From contig NZ_CP104011.1 of assembly GCF_025133575.1 (NCBI RefSeq), positions 5,898,965-5,962,964 of the forward strand: a DNA stretch of 64,000 bases. Direction: 5' to 3'. The position numbers and the translations under genes were made by a program. The notes under the pieces are model-generated. The model was given only the letters and a program-made list of their open reading frames with translations, was not told the DNA's origin and did no database searches. Shown here one piece after another: positions 43,353 through 51,382 of the stretch. The number at the start of each line of letters is the position of its first letter. The stretch's first letter is position 1. The DNA comes from Pseudomonas sp. GCEP-101. Its GTDB lineage: Bacteria > Pseudomonadota > Gammaproteobacteria > Pseudomonadales > Pseudomonadaceae.

Positions 43353-44150
43353 ATGACCGAATTGCCGAACTGCGAAACCCTGCTCCTGGAACGTGACGGC
43401 GGCGTGCTGCACGTCACCCTGAACCGTCCGGACAGCCGCAATGCCATGAGCCTGGCGATGGTCGGCGAGCTGCGCGCGGTACTCGCCGGCGTTCGCGACG
43501 ACCGTGCCGTGCGCGCCATCGTCCTGCGCGGCGCCGGCGGGCACTTCTGCGCCGGCGGCGACATCAAGGACATGGCCGGTGCCCGCGCGGCCGGTCCCGA
43601 CGCCTACGCCGCGCTGAACCGCGCCTTCGGCGGCCTGCTGGAGCAGGCCCAGGCGCAACCCCAGGTGCTGGTCGCCGTGCTGGAAGGCGCGGTGCTCGGC
43701 GGCGGCTTCGGGCTCGCCTGCGTCTCGGACATCGCCCTGGCGGCAGCCGATGCGCAATTCGGCCTGCCGGAAACCAGCCTCGGCATCCTGCCGGCGCAGA
43801 TCGCGCCCTTCGTGGTCAAGCGCATCGGCCTCACCCAGGCCCGCCGCCTGGCGCTCACCGCCGCCCGTTTCGATGGCCGCGAGGCGCTGCGCCTGGGCCT
43901 GGTGCACGCCTGCGCGGACAGCGCCGAAAGCCTCGGCGAGCACCTGGCCGAGACGCTCGACCAGGTGCGTCGCTGCGCCCCCGGCGCCAACGCCGCCACC
44001 AAGGCGCTGCTGCTGGCCACCGAGACCGAAGCCCTTGGCCCTCTGCTGGACGACGCCGCGCGCCAGTTCGCCGCCGCGGTGACCGGCGCGGAAGGCGCCG
44101 AAGGCACGATGGCCTTCGTGCAGAAACGCAAACCGAACTGGGCGCAGTGA
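43353..44150 (+). CDS. atuE: Isohexenylglutaconyl-CoA hydratase AtuE
   Basis: A 265-residue enoyl-CoA hydratase/isomerase. The oxyanion-hole motifs are HFCAGGD (64-70) and GGGFG (116-120). One catalytic acid, E140 (GLPETSLGI), is present. The first catalytic glutamate of classical hydratases (usually in GGGCELA) is replaced by a GGGFGLA sequence. The predicted reaction is hydration of isohexenylglutaconyl-CoA in the terpene pathway. GAGGA precedes the ATG; atuF follows after a family E repeat. Confidence 0.93.
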   Translation: MTELPNCETLLLERDGGVLHVTLNRPDSRNAMSLAMVGELRAVLAGVRDDRAVRAIVLRGAGGHFCAGGDIKDMAGARAAGPDAYAALNRAFGGLLEQAQAQPQVLVAVLEGAVLGGGFGLACVSDIALAAADAQFGLPETSLGILPAQIAPFVVKRIGLTQARRLALTAARFDGREALRLGLVHACADSAESLGEHLAETLDQVRRCAPGANAATKALLLATETEALGPLLDDAARQFAAAVTGAEGAEGTMAFVQKRKPNWAQ

Positions 44151-44173
44151 CTCACCGCGCACGCCAGACAACC

Positions 44174-44208
44174 CCCTCTCCCTTCAGGGAGAGGGATGGG
44201 GAGAGGGA
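44174..44208. repeat. Palindromic repeat, family E, supplying purine-rich leader of atuF
   Basis: CCCTCTCCCT / AGGGAGAGGG hairpin with 2-base loop, followed by ATGGGGAGAGGGAC. The last GAGAGGG lies 10-16 bases before the atuF start and is the only purine-rich tract there. Confidence 0.88.
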
Positions 44209-44218
44209 CAAAACCGCC

Positions 44219-46210
44219 ATGCCCAGCTTCGACAAGATCCTCATCGCCAACCGTGGCGAGATCGCCTGCCGAGTGATCCGCACCGCCCACGACCTGGGCT
44301 ACCGCACCGTGGCCGTGTACAGCGAGGCCGACGCCAACGCCCGCCATGTGCAGCTGGCCGACGAAGCCGTGTGCATCGGCCCGGCCCCCGTGGGGCAGTC
44401 CTACCTGAAACCGGAAGCCATTCTCGACGCGGCGAAACGCACCGGCGCCGGCGCCGTCCACCCCGGCTACGGCTTCCTCTCGGAGAACGCCGACTTTGCC
44501 CGCGCCTGCGAGGCCGCCGGCATCGTCTTCATTGGCCCCGGTGTGGAAGCCATCCACCTGATGGGCAGCAAGCGCCTGTCGAAGATCGCCATGCTCGAGG
44601 CCGGCGTGCCCTGCATCCCCGGCTACGAAGGCGCGGAACAGGACGACGCCACACTCACCCGCGAAGCGCAGCGCATCGGCTACCCGCTGATGATCAAGGC
44701 CAGCGCCGGCGGCGGGGGACGCGGCATGCGTCTGGTGACGCGCAGCGAAGACCTTGCCGAACAACTGCGCACCGCGCGCTCGGAAGCGCAGAACGCCTTC
44801 GGCAGCGGCGAGCTGATCCTGGAGAAAGCCGTGGTGCAGCCGCGCCACGTGGAAATCCAGGTGTTCGGCGACCAGCATGGCCACATCGTCTACCTCGGCG
44901 AGCGCGATTGCTCGGTGCAGCGCCGCCACCAGAAGGTCATCGAGGAAGCGCCCTGCCCGGTGCTCGGCGAGGAGCTGCGCGCCGCCATGGGCGAGGCCGC
45001 GGTGAAGGCCGCTGCCTCGGTGAACTATGTCGGCGCCGGCACCGTGGAATTCCTGCTGGACGCCAGCGGCGCCTTCTACTTCCTGGAGATGAACACCCGC
45101 CTGCAGGTGGAGCACCCGGTCACCGAACTGGTCACCGGTCAGGACCTGGTCGCCTGGCAGATCCGCGTCGCCGAAGGCCACCCGCTGCCGCTCACCCAGG
45201 AGCAGATCCCGCTCAACGGCCACGCCATCGAAGTGCGCCTGTACGCCGAGGACACCGGCCACGGTTTCCTCCCGCAGACCGGCCAGGTGCTGCGCTGGAC
45301 GCCGCCGCAGCTGGATGGCATCCGCATCGACCACGGCCTGCGCGAAGGCCAGCCGGTAACGCCGTTCTACGACCCGATGCTGGCCAAGGTCATCGCCTAC
45401 GGCGCCACCCGCGAGGAGGCCCGGCGCAAGCTGGTGCGCGCCGTCGAGGACTGCGTGCTGCTGGGTGTGACCGGCAACCAGCGCTTCCTCGCCAACCTGC
45501 TCAAGCACCCGGAATTCGCCGCCGGCAAGGCCACCACGGCGTTCATCGGCGAGCAGTTCGCCGGCGACCCGAGCCTGGCCCCGCGCCAGCCGCAGCCACT
45601 GGAACTGGCCTGCGCCGCCGCCCTGCTCTACCAGGCCTCGGCCAGCGACCGCGCGCACCAGCCGGGCCTCTCCGGCTGGCGCAGCGCGGGCAGCGCGCCG
45701 TGGCGCTTCGTGCTCAAGCAGGGCGAGGAGAAGTTCGTCGTCGAGCTGGAGGTTCGCGAGCACGGTCCGCAGCCGGTACTGGTCGCGCGCGTCGGTGGCA
45801 GCGAGATCGGTCTGCGCCTGCTCGGCGAAGAAAATGGCGATGCCATCCTCGAAGCCGACGGCATCCGCCGCCGCCTGCCGTTCCACCGCGATGGCGCGCG
45901 CCTCTGGCTGTACGGCGCGGACGGCAACCTGGAGCTGCTGGACGTCACCCACGAGCCGGCCGGCGCCGCAGCGGGCGCGGGCTCCGGCACGGTGAAGGCG
46001 CCGATGGACGGCGCCATCGTCGACGTGCTGGTGGCCGAGGGCGCGCGGGTCAGCAAGGGCCAGCTGCTGCTGGTGCTGGAAGCGATGAAGATGGAGCACC
46101 CGCTCAAGGCCGGCGTCGACGGCGTGATCCGCCGGGTGCAGGTGAGCAAGGGCGAGCAGGTGAAGTCGCGGCAGTTGCTGGTGGAGGTCGAGGCGCTGGA
46201 GTCCGCCTGA
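44219..46210 (+). CDS. atuF: Geranyl-CoA carboxylase alpha subunit (biotin carboxylase/BCCP)
   Basis: A 663-residue subunit. The biotin carboxylase domain covers about residues 3-450 (KILIANRGEIACRVIRTA, KASAGGGGRGMR ATP-grasp glycine loop, ERDCSVQRRHQKVIEEAP, EMNTRLQVEHPVTE). A linker follows, and a C-terminal biotinyl domain at about 590-660 has the acceptor lysine K624 in EAMKMEHP. It pairs with AtuC. The ATG at 44219 is preceded by GAGAGGG, contributed by a repeat element; the frame extends upstream through that repeat, which argues against an earlier start. Confidence 0.95.
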   Translation: MPSFDKILIANRGEIACRVIRTAHDLGYRTVAVYSEADANARHVQLADEAVCIGPAPVGQSYLKPEAILDAAKRTGAGAVHPGYGFLSENADFARACEAAGIVFIGPGVEAIHLMGSKRLSKIAMLEAGVPCIPGYEGAEQDDATLTREAQRIGYPLMIKASAGGGGRGMRLVTRSEDLAEQLRTARSEAQNAFGSGELILEKAVVQPRHVEIQVFGDQHGHIVYLGERDCSVQRRHQKVIEEAPCPVLGEELRAAMGEAAVKAAASVNYVGAGTVEFLLDASGAFYFLEMNTRLQVEHPVTELVTGQDLVAWQIRVAEGHPLPLTQEQIPLNGHAIEVRLYAEDTGHGFLPQTGQVLRWTPPQLDGIRIDHGLREGQPVTPFYDPMLAKVIAYGATREEARRKLVRAVEDCVLLGVTGNQRFLANLLKHPEFAAGKATTAFIGEQFAGDPSLAPRQPQPLELACAAALLYQASASDRAHQPGLSGWRSAGSAPWRFVLKQGEEKFVVELEVREHGPQPVLVARVGGSEIGLRLLGEENGDAILEADGIRRRLPFHRDGARLWLYGADGNLELLDVTHEPAGAAAGAGSGTVKAPMDGAIVDVLVAEGARVSKGQLLLVLEAMKMEHPLKAGVDGVIRRVQVSKGEQVKSRQLLVEVEALESA

Positions 46211-46221
46211 ACCTCTCATCT

Positions 46222-46347
46222 CCTCACCCCAGCCCTCTCCCCGAGGAGAGGGGGCCGCTTGTGCCGGCTGAATGCACGGTTTCATCCTGCTCCGAACAGT
46301 CCCCTCTCCCTCAGGAGCGGGGCGCGCAGCCAGGGTTAGGGTGAGGG
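46222..46347. repeat. Palindromic repeat pair, family E
   Basis: CTCACCCCAGCCCTCTCCCC with GAGGAGAGGG, and a second degenerate copy ending CAGGGTTAGGGTGAGGGC, fill the atuF-atuG junction. Confidence 0.85.
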
Positions 46348-46422
46348 CAGGCCCAGGCGCACCGGACATCAGCAAGCACATTTCACAGGAGCGGATTCAT
46401 CCGCGATTCCGTCGACAACGAC

Positions 46423-46430
46423 AACAAGAA
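46423..46430 (+). promoter_or_regulatory. Crc/Hfq-type A-rich motif upstream of atuG
   Basis: AACAAGAA matches AANAANAA, within GACAACGACAACAAGAACAC, 16 bases before the atuG start and just upstream of its CGGAG ribosome site. Confidence 0.5.
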
Positions 46431-46445
46431 CACGGAGCCCCAACC

Positions 46446-47267
46446 ATGTCCCTCAACGGCAAGACCCTCTTCATCACCGGCGCCAGCCGCGGCATCGGCC
46501 GCGAGATCGCCCTGCGTGCCGCGCGCGACGGCGCCAACATCGTCATCGCCGCCAAGAGCGCCGAACCCCACCCGAAACTCGAAGGCACCATCTTCAGCGT
46601 CGCCGAGGAAGTACAGGCCGCCGGCGGCCAGGCACTGGCCCTGCAGCTGGACGTACGCGATGAAAACGCCGTGCGCGAGGCGATGGCCAAGGCCGCCGGG
46701 CACTTCGGCGGCATCGACGCGCTGGTGAACAACGCCGGCGCCATCAAGCTGGTGGGCGTGGAGCGCCTGGAGCCCAAGCGCTTCGACCTGATGTACCAGA
46801 TCAACACCCGCGCCGTGATGGTCTGCAGCCAGGCCGCGCTGCCCTACCTGAAGCAGAGCAAGGGCCACATCCTCAGCCTGTCGCCGCCGATCAACCTGGC
46901 CGGCAAGTGGTTCGCCCAGCACGGCCCCTACACCGTCACCAAGTACGGCATGAGCATGCTCACGCTGGGCATGCACGAGGAGTTCAAGAAGTATGGCATC
47001 AGCGTCAACGGCCTGTGGCCCAAGACCATGATCGCCACCGCCGCCATCGAATTCGAGCTGGGCAGCCGGGATGCCTTCAAGCGCGCCCGCACGCCGGCGA
47101 TCATGGCCGACGCCGCCCATGCCATCCTCTCCAGCCGCGAGCGCGCCATCAGTGGCCGCCTGCTGATCGACGAAGACATCCTCCGCGAACAGGGCCAGAG
47201 CGATTTCGAGCAGTACCGCTTCGACCCCAGCGGCGGCAGCCTGGTGCCCGACCTGTTCCTCGATTGA
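46446..47267 (+). CDS. atuG: AtuG, short-chain dehydrogenase/reductase
   Basis: A 273-residue SDR of the classical type. TGASRGIG is at 11-18, NNAG at 95-98, and the catalytic Y162-x3-K166 at PYTVTKYG. The C-terminal extension after residue 215 (SSRERAISGRLLIDEDIL) resembles the hydroxysteroid dehydrogenase-like (HSDL2) subfamily, here without an SCP2 domain. It is a presumed oxidoreductase of the terpene route; the substrate is unassigned. CGGAG lies 8-12 bases before the ATG. Confidence 0.92.
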   Translation: MSLNGKTLFITGASRGIGREIALRAARDGANIVIAAKSAEPHPKLEGTIFSVAEEVQAAGGQALALQLDVRDENAVREAMAKAAGHFGGIDALVNNAGAIKLVGVERLEPKRFDLMYQINTRAVMVCSQAALPYLKQSKGHILSLSPPINLAGKWFAQHGPYTVTKYGMSMLTLGMHEEFKKYGISVNGLWPKTMIATAAIEFELGSRDAFKRARTPAIMADAAHAILSSRERAISGRLLIDEDILREQGQSDFEQYRFDPSGGSLVPDLFLD

Positions 47268-47596
47268 CCTCCACCCATCGCACCCCGGCCAACGGCGGAT
47301 AACCGTAAACGGTTATTCGCCCTACGCCGTCATATCCCCGTAGGGCGCATAACGCGGCACGCGTTATCCGCCGCATAGCCGCCAGCAGCGTGCCCCGCGG
47401 CGTTTACCAATCGACACAAACCCACTTTGGCTCTCCGACTATCCGCTCCTAGACTGCGATGAACGCTCCGCCGGCCGGTTTGCCGATCTGCCCGGCCATG
47501 CGCGCGCCCGGGCCATAGCCTGCCGCCAGGGAGCAGCCTAGAGTCGCGGCAGAGCGTCTGCACGCCAGACAACAATGACAATAAGGGCACGCGTCA
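47268..47596. other. atuG-atuH intergenic region
   Basis: A 329-base gap without a supported gene. Its first third is a family F palindrome pair (47294-47373). The rest is GC-rich and ends with an A-rich ACAACAATGACAATAAGGG leader before atuH. Its size leaves room for a separate atuH promoter, which I cannot place. Confidence 0.6.
47294..47373. repeat. Palindromic repeat pair, family F
   Basis: Two hairpins, GCGGATAACCG / CGGTTATTCGC (47295-47320) and GCGCATAACGC / GCGTTATCCGC (47345-47371), face each other around CCCTACG...CGTAGGG. A half-copy lies at 30403. Confidence 0.85.
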
Positions 47597-49414
47597 ATGA
47601 CCCACGCCGACATCATCACCCCGACCCGCTTCCTGGCCCACCTGCCGGCCACCCTCGGCCGCGTACCCCGCATGCTGCGCGGGCTGTACTACACCGGCAT
47701 CCGTAACCGCGAGAAGAACCTCTCCCTGGGCTGGGCGCTGGAACGCGCCGCGCGCCTGTACCCGGACAGCCCGGCGCTGATCGACGAGCGCCGGCGGCTG
47801 TCCTACGCCCTCTTCAACGGCTGGGCCAACCGCCTGGCGCGGGCCTTCCAGGCCGAGGGCGTGGGCCACGCCAGCGTGGTCGCGGTGATGCTGGAAAACC
47901 GCGCTGAACTCATGGTGGTGCTCGCCGCCCTGGCCAAGCTCGGCGCCATCGGCGCGCTGGTCAACACCACCCAGCGCGGCCAGGTGCTCAGCCATAGCCT
48001 GAACCTGGTCAAGCCCAGCCACTTCGTGGTCGGCGAAGAACTGCGCGAGGCGTTCGAGGATGTCCGCCCCGCCCTGGAGAACAGCGGCGGACGCTGCTAC
48101 TGGATCGCCGACGGTGAAGACTCGGCCCAAGCCCCCGCCGGCTGGCAGAGCCTGATGCGCCTGGCCCAGGAGCAGGACTCCAACAACCTTGCCGAGACCG
48201 CGCGGGTGCGCCTGAAGGACGCCTGCTTCTACATCTACACCTCCGGCACCACCGGCCTGCCGAAAGCCTCGATCATGAGCCACGGCAAATGGATCAAGGC
48301 CTATGGCGGCTTCGGCCATTCCGGGCTCGGCCTGACCAATAGCGACGTGCTCTACCTGACCCTGCCCTGCTACCACAACAACGCCGTGACCGTGTGCTGG
48401 AGCGCCGTGCTGGCCGGCGGCGCGGCCATCGCCCTGCGTCGGCGGTTCTCTGCCAGCGCCTTCTGGAAGGACGTGCAGACCTACCAGGCGACCTGCTTCG
48501 GCTACATCGGTGAACTCTGCCGCTACCTGCTCAACCAGCCCGAGTGCGCGGAAGAGCGCGGCAACAGCCTGACCTGCATGATCGGCAACGGCCTGCGCCC
48601 GTCGATCTGGAACGAGTTCAAGGAGCGCTTCGGCATCGAGCGCATCACCGAGTTCTATGCCTCCAGCGAGGGCAACATCGGCTTCACCAATGTGTTCAAT
48701 TTCGACAATACGGTGGGCTTCTCGCCGGCAACCTACGCCATCGTGCGCTATGACCTGGAACACGACCAGCCAGTGCGGAACGCCCGCGGCTTCATGGAAA
48801 AGGTCGACAAGGGCGAGGCCGGCCTGCTGATCAGCGAGATCAGCGACAAGTGGCCGTTCGACGGTTACACCGACCCGGCCAAGAGCGAGGCGGTGATCTA
48901 CCGCAACGTGTTCAAGGAAGGCGACGCCTGGTTCAACACCGGCGACCTGATGCGCGACATCGGCTTCAAGCACACCCAGTTCGTCGACCGCCTGGGCGAC
49001 ACCTTCCGCTGGAAGGGCGAGAACGTCTCCACCACCGAGGTGGAGAATGCCCTGGGGGCCTTCCCCGGTGTGGAGGATGCGGTGGTCTACGGCGTGGAGA
49101 TCCCCGGCACCAATGGCCGCTGCGGCATGGCCGCGCTGCGCCTTGCCGACGGCGCCAGCCTCGACACGACGCAGCTGGCGGCGCATCTGGACCGCGAGCT
49201 GCCCGCCTACGCCGTGCCGCTGTTCCTGCGCCTGCTGGCCCAGGTGGAAACCACCGGGACCTTCAAGTACAAGAAGAACGACCTCAAGCGCAACGCCTAC
49301 GATCCGTCAGCCGTGGCCGATGCGCTGTTCGTCCGGCTGTCCGGCGAGGCGGCGTACCGGTCGCTGGACGGTGCGCTGTTCGAGGCGATTCGCGCGGGGG
49401 TGCATCGCTTCTGA
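47597..49414 (+). CDS. atuH: AtuH, very-long-chain/terpenoid acyl-CoA synthetase
   Basis: A 605-residue AMP-forming ligase of the FATP/very-long-chain acyl-CoA synthetase type. The AMP-binding motif YTSGTTGLPKA is at 214-224, EFYASSEGN is the motif II region, and GDTFRWKGENVSTTEVE near residue 475 is the C-terminal hinge. It would activate citronellate or geranylate to the CoA ester, feeding AtuD and AtuC/F. AAGGG lies 9 bases before the ATG. It ends the atu cluster. Confidence 0.93.
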   Translation: MTHADIITPTRFLAHLPATLGRVPRMLRGLYYTGIRNREKNLSLGWALERAARLYPDSPALIDERRRLSYALFNGWANRLARAFQAEGVGHASVVAVMLENRAELMVVLAALAKLGAIGALVNTTQRGQVLSHSLNLVKPSHFVVGEELREAFEDVRPALENSGGRCYWIADGEDSAQAPAGWQSLMRLAQEQDSNNLAETARVRLKDACFYIYTSGTTGLPKASIMSHGKWIKAYGGFGHSGLGLTNSDVLYLTLPCYHNNAVTVCWSAVLAGGAAIALRRRFSASAFWKDVQTYQATCFGYIGELCRYLLNQPECAEERGNSLTCMIGNGLRPSIWNEFKERFGIERITEFYASSEGNIGFTNVFNFDNTVGFSPATYAIVRYDLEHDQPVRNARGFMEKVDKGEAGLLISEISDKWPFDGYTDPAKSEAVIYRNVFKEGDAWFNTGDLMRDIGFKHTQFVDRLGDTFRWKGENVSTTEVENALGAFPGVEDAVVYGVEIPGTNGRCGMAALRLADGASLDTTQLAAHLDRELPAYAVPLFLRLLAQVETTGTFKYKKNDLKRNAYDPSAVADALFVRLSGEAAYRSLDGALFEAIRAGVHRF

Positions 49415-49572
49415 GTGATGCTCACGCACCCACCTGGGCGCTGCCAATCGCACCGGCGATTCTCTTCTCCGGCGGCCAGGGGCAGCGTCCGGCGTTGTTG
49501 CTTTTGTAGGAGCGCGCCGTGGGCGCAATCGCGGACAGAGTCCGCCATTCCCTGACATATCGTGCCGGGGCC

Positions 49573-49694
49573 TGCCCTCTCCCCCGCGCTGGCTGGGCGC
49601 CCCGCTCCGAAGAGGGAGAGGGAGCAGCCCCGCCGGCTGACGCCGCAGTTCCAGCCGGCACCAATCCAGTCCCCTCTCCCTTCAGGGAGAGGGG
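49573..49694. repeat. Palindromic repeat pair, family E
   Basis: GCCCTCTCCCCCGCGCTGG, then AGAGGGAGAGGGAG, then CCCCTCTCCCTTCAGGGAGA, ending GGGG at 49694. Confidence 0.85.
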
Positions 49695-49759
49695 AAATCG
49701 CCAGCACGGGGCTTCAGATAGAGACAGTTGCTCTTACCTCAAATATCGCGCAGGGGCCC

Positions 49760-49862
49760 GCCCTCTCCCCCGCCCTCTCCCTGAAGGGAGAGGGAGCTGT
49801 CCGTACCGGCTGACGCCATGGATTCCTCCTGCACCGACCAGTCCCCTCTCCGACGGGGATAG
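49760..49862. repeat. Palindromic repeat pair, family E
   Basis: CCCTCTCCCCCGCCCTCTCC, then CTGAAGGGAGAGGGAG, and a degenerate inverted arm CCCCTCTCCGACGGGGATAG. It is nearly identical to the element in the atuC-atuD junction. Confidence 0.85.
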
Positions 49863-49921
49863 GGAATTCTGAGGTACGAATGCGCAGGGGAAGACAGCTG
49901 CCCCCAAGGGGAGCGGAGCAA

Positions 49922-50530
49922 TCAGTTGCGGAACTGGAACTGCAGCTCGGCGCCGCGGATATCCGAGTGCCAGCTGTCATCGCCATTTTCACGCTCGTTG
50001 GGCTCGCGCTGGATCAGCCGGCCGCCCACCGCGAACGGGCTCGAGCCTGCTTTCTCGTCCTTCTGGCGGAACATCGGCGGCAGGATCGGTTTTTCTTCCT
50101 CCACCTCGCTCAGTGACTCGTCCGGCTCCAGCTGATGCACCAGCTCCTTGGGCAGGCGCAGGTCGAGCTTGACCGGCGGCAGCGCCTGCTTGACCACGGG
50201 GTCGACCGGTTTTTTCACCTGCGCCGGCGTCTTCGAAGGGGCCTTGGCCTCCGGCTTGATCGATGCCTCGACCGCCGGCGCCTTGGGCGAGGCCACGGCC
50301 TTGGCGGCAGCGGGCTTGGCTTCCGACTCGCGGGGCTGCTCGGCGGCTGGCTTGGGCGCAGGCGAGCTGGCTGGCGCCGGGGCGGTTGCCTTGGGCGATA
50401 CAACGGGAGCAGCCGGTGCGGAGGGTGCCGGCGCCGGGGCTGGAGCGGCAGCCTTGTCCTTGTGCTCGTCGCCACAGGCAGCGAGCAGCAAGGACAAACT
50501 GGCGACTACAACAATTCGGGACGTTTTCAT
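49922..50530 (-). CDS. Pro/Ala/Lys-rich lipoprotein of unknown function
   Basis: A 202-residue protein. The signal peptide ends in the lipobox LAAC with Cys19, so it is a lipoprotein; D21 is two residues after the cysteine, which allows outer or inner membrane retention. Residues 25-115 are a low-complexity Pro/Ala/Lys linker, probably extended through the periplasm or murein. The C-terminal 85 residues (VKQALPPVKLDLRLPKELVH) form the only compact region. I recognise no family. The start at 50530 is chosen for the lipobox; ribosome site support is weak. It lies downstream of the anti-sigma gene on the same strand. Confidence 0.75.
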   Translation of the reverse strand: MKTSRIVVVASLSLLLAACGDEHKDKAAAPAPAPAPSAPAAPVVSPKATAPAPASSPAPKPAAEQPRESEAKPAAAKAVASPKAPAVEASIKPEAKAPSKTPAQVKKPVDPVVKQALPPVKLDLRLPKELVHQLEPDESLSEVEEEKPILPPMFRQKDEKAGSSPFAVGGRLIQREPNERENGDDSWHSDIRGAELQFQFRN

Positions 50531-50656
50531 GGAGCGGACCATCGGAAAAACCGCGCAATGCTGGCGCGTACGGCGTGGCGGAGCAAGCACCTGGCCATGA
50601 CAAGCCGTTACGGCCATCAGTCTGACAGGCGCAGGCCGGAGCCGGCCTGTCATTGA

Positions 50657-51382
50657 TCAAGGGTTGTCAGGCAATTCCTTCAGAGCCTTGTCGATATTCA
50701 GGGCCGGGAAGCGTTGCCGAAGACTCTCGCGCACTCGTTCAGCCTCCTCCTTCTGCCCCTTGTCCTGCAAGTCGCGCAGGCGCAACAGGCTGGCGCGTGG
50801 CTCGTCGACCTCTTCCGCCAGGGCTTGGAGCTTCCCCTGGGCCTGCGTGTCCGGCTTGCTCTGGGCATCAGAAAGCTCCCGAGCTGTTGCCTGTGCCTGT
50901 GCCTTGGCCTTGGCATTGTCCATGGCCATTTTCTTGCTCATCGGGGCAGGCTTGGCGAGCTCCGCCATCGAAGCGCCCGCCGCCGCGTCATCTCGCTGCG
51001 GCGCAGCCATGCTCGGCTCCGCCGCATAGGGTGCGGCGGCCGGGGCTGCCGGCGGCGCCATGGCAGGCGCGGGCGCCGGCGCACGCATCATCGCCGGCGC
51101 CACTGGCGCGTCGAAACGGTTCGGCGCCTCCTCGTAGGTGCGCAAGGTCAGGCTCAGGCCGATCCCCAGGGTCGCCAGGCCCGCCACGGCGACGCCCCAG
51201 CGCTGGCGGCTGCCGGCGCCCAGCAACCAGTGATGCAGGCGCTGGGCCAGAGACGGCGGCGTGTTCTGCGCCTGGGCGCGGGCGGCGGCCAGGATGCGCG
51301 CGTCCATCTGCGCCGAGGGCTGCTCCTCGCTGTGCCGGCGGTAGTGCTCGAGCACTGCCTGCTCGCGCGGATCGCGGTTCAT
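50657..51382 (-). CDS. Putative membrane anti-sigma factor
   Basis: A 241-residue single-span protein. A cytoplasmic N-terminus of about 60 residues (EHYRRHSEEQPSAQMDARIL) lacks the HxxxCxxC zinc motif of ZAS anti-sigmas. One segment lies at about 62-80, followed by a Pro/Ala-rich periplasmic stretch (95-150) and a charged helical tail (LLRLRDLQDKGQKEEAERV). Its ATG overlaps the sigma factor stop (ATGA), with GAGGAGG upstream. This coupling is the main reason for the anti-sigma call, which is inferred. Confidence 0.75.
   Translation of the reverse strand: MNRDPREQAVLEHYRRHSEEQPSAQMDARILAAARAQAQNTPPSLAQRLHHWLLGAGSRQRWGVAVAGLATLGIGLSLTLRTYEEAPNRFDAPVAPAMMRAPAPAPAMAPPAAPAAAPYAAEPSMAAPQRDDAAAGASMAELAKPAPMSKKMAMDNAKAKAQAQATARELSDAQSKPDTQAQGKLQALAEEVDEPRASLLRLRDLQDKGQKEEAERVRESLRQRFPALNIDKALKELPDNP

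Larger units (their letters stand above)
49415..49921. other. Repeat-only region downstream of atuH
   Basis: A 507-base gap with no supported gene. It holds a single family D/C-like element at 49506-49545 (GTAGGAGCGCGCCGTGGGCG, then GCGGACAGAGTCCGCC) and two family E pairs. The short frames that cross it follow the repeats and are not credible genes. Confidence 0.75.

Noticed and set aside
43604..46381. A 925-codon minus-strand frame opposite atuE and atuF
   Set aside because: The real genes have full family motifs on the plus strand; the antisense product shows none and has skewed composition.
47449..47590. A possible gene remnant on the minus strand between atuG and atuH ending in a Gly-rich tail
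   Set aside because: No family match, no ribosome site and poor length; it may be chance coding in GC-rich intergenic DNA.
49562..49992. Short open frames through the region after atuH
   Set aside because: They follow the palindromic repeats in several frames on both strands, which indicates repeat-derived frames rather than genes.
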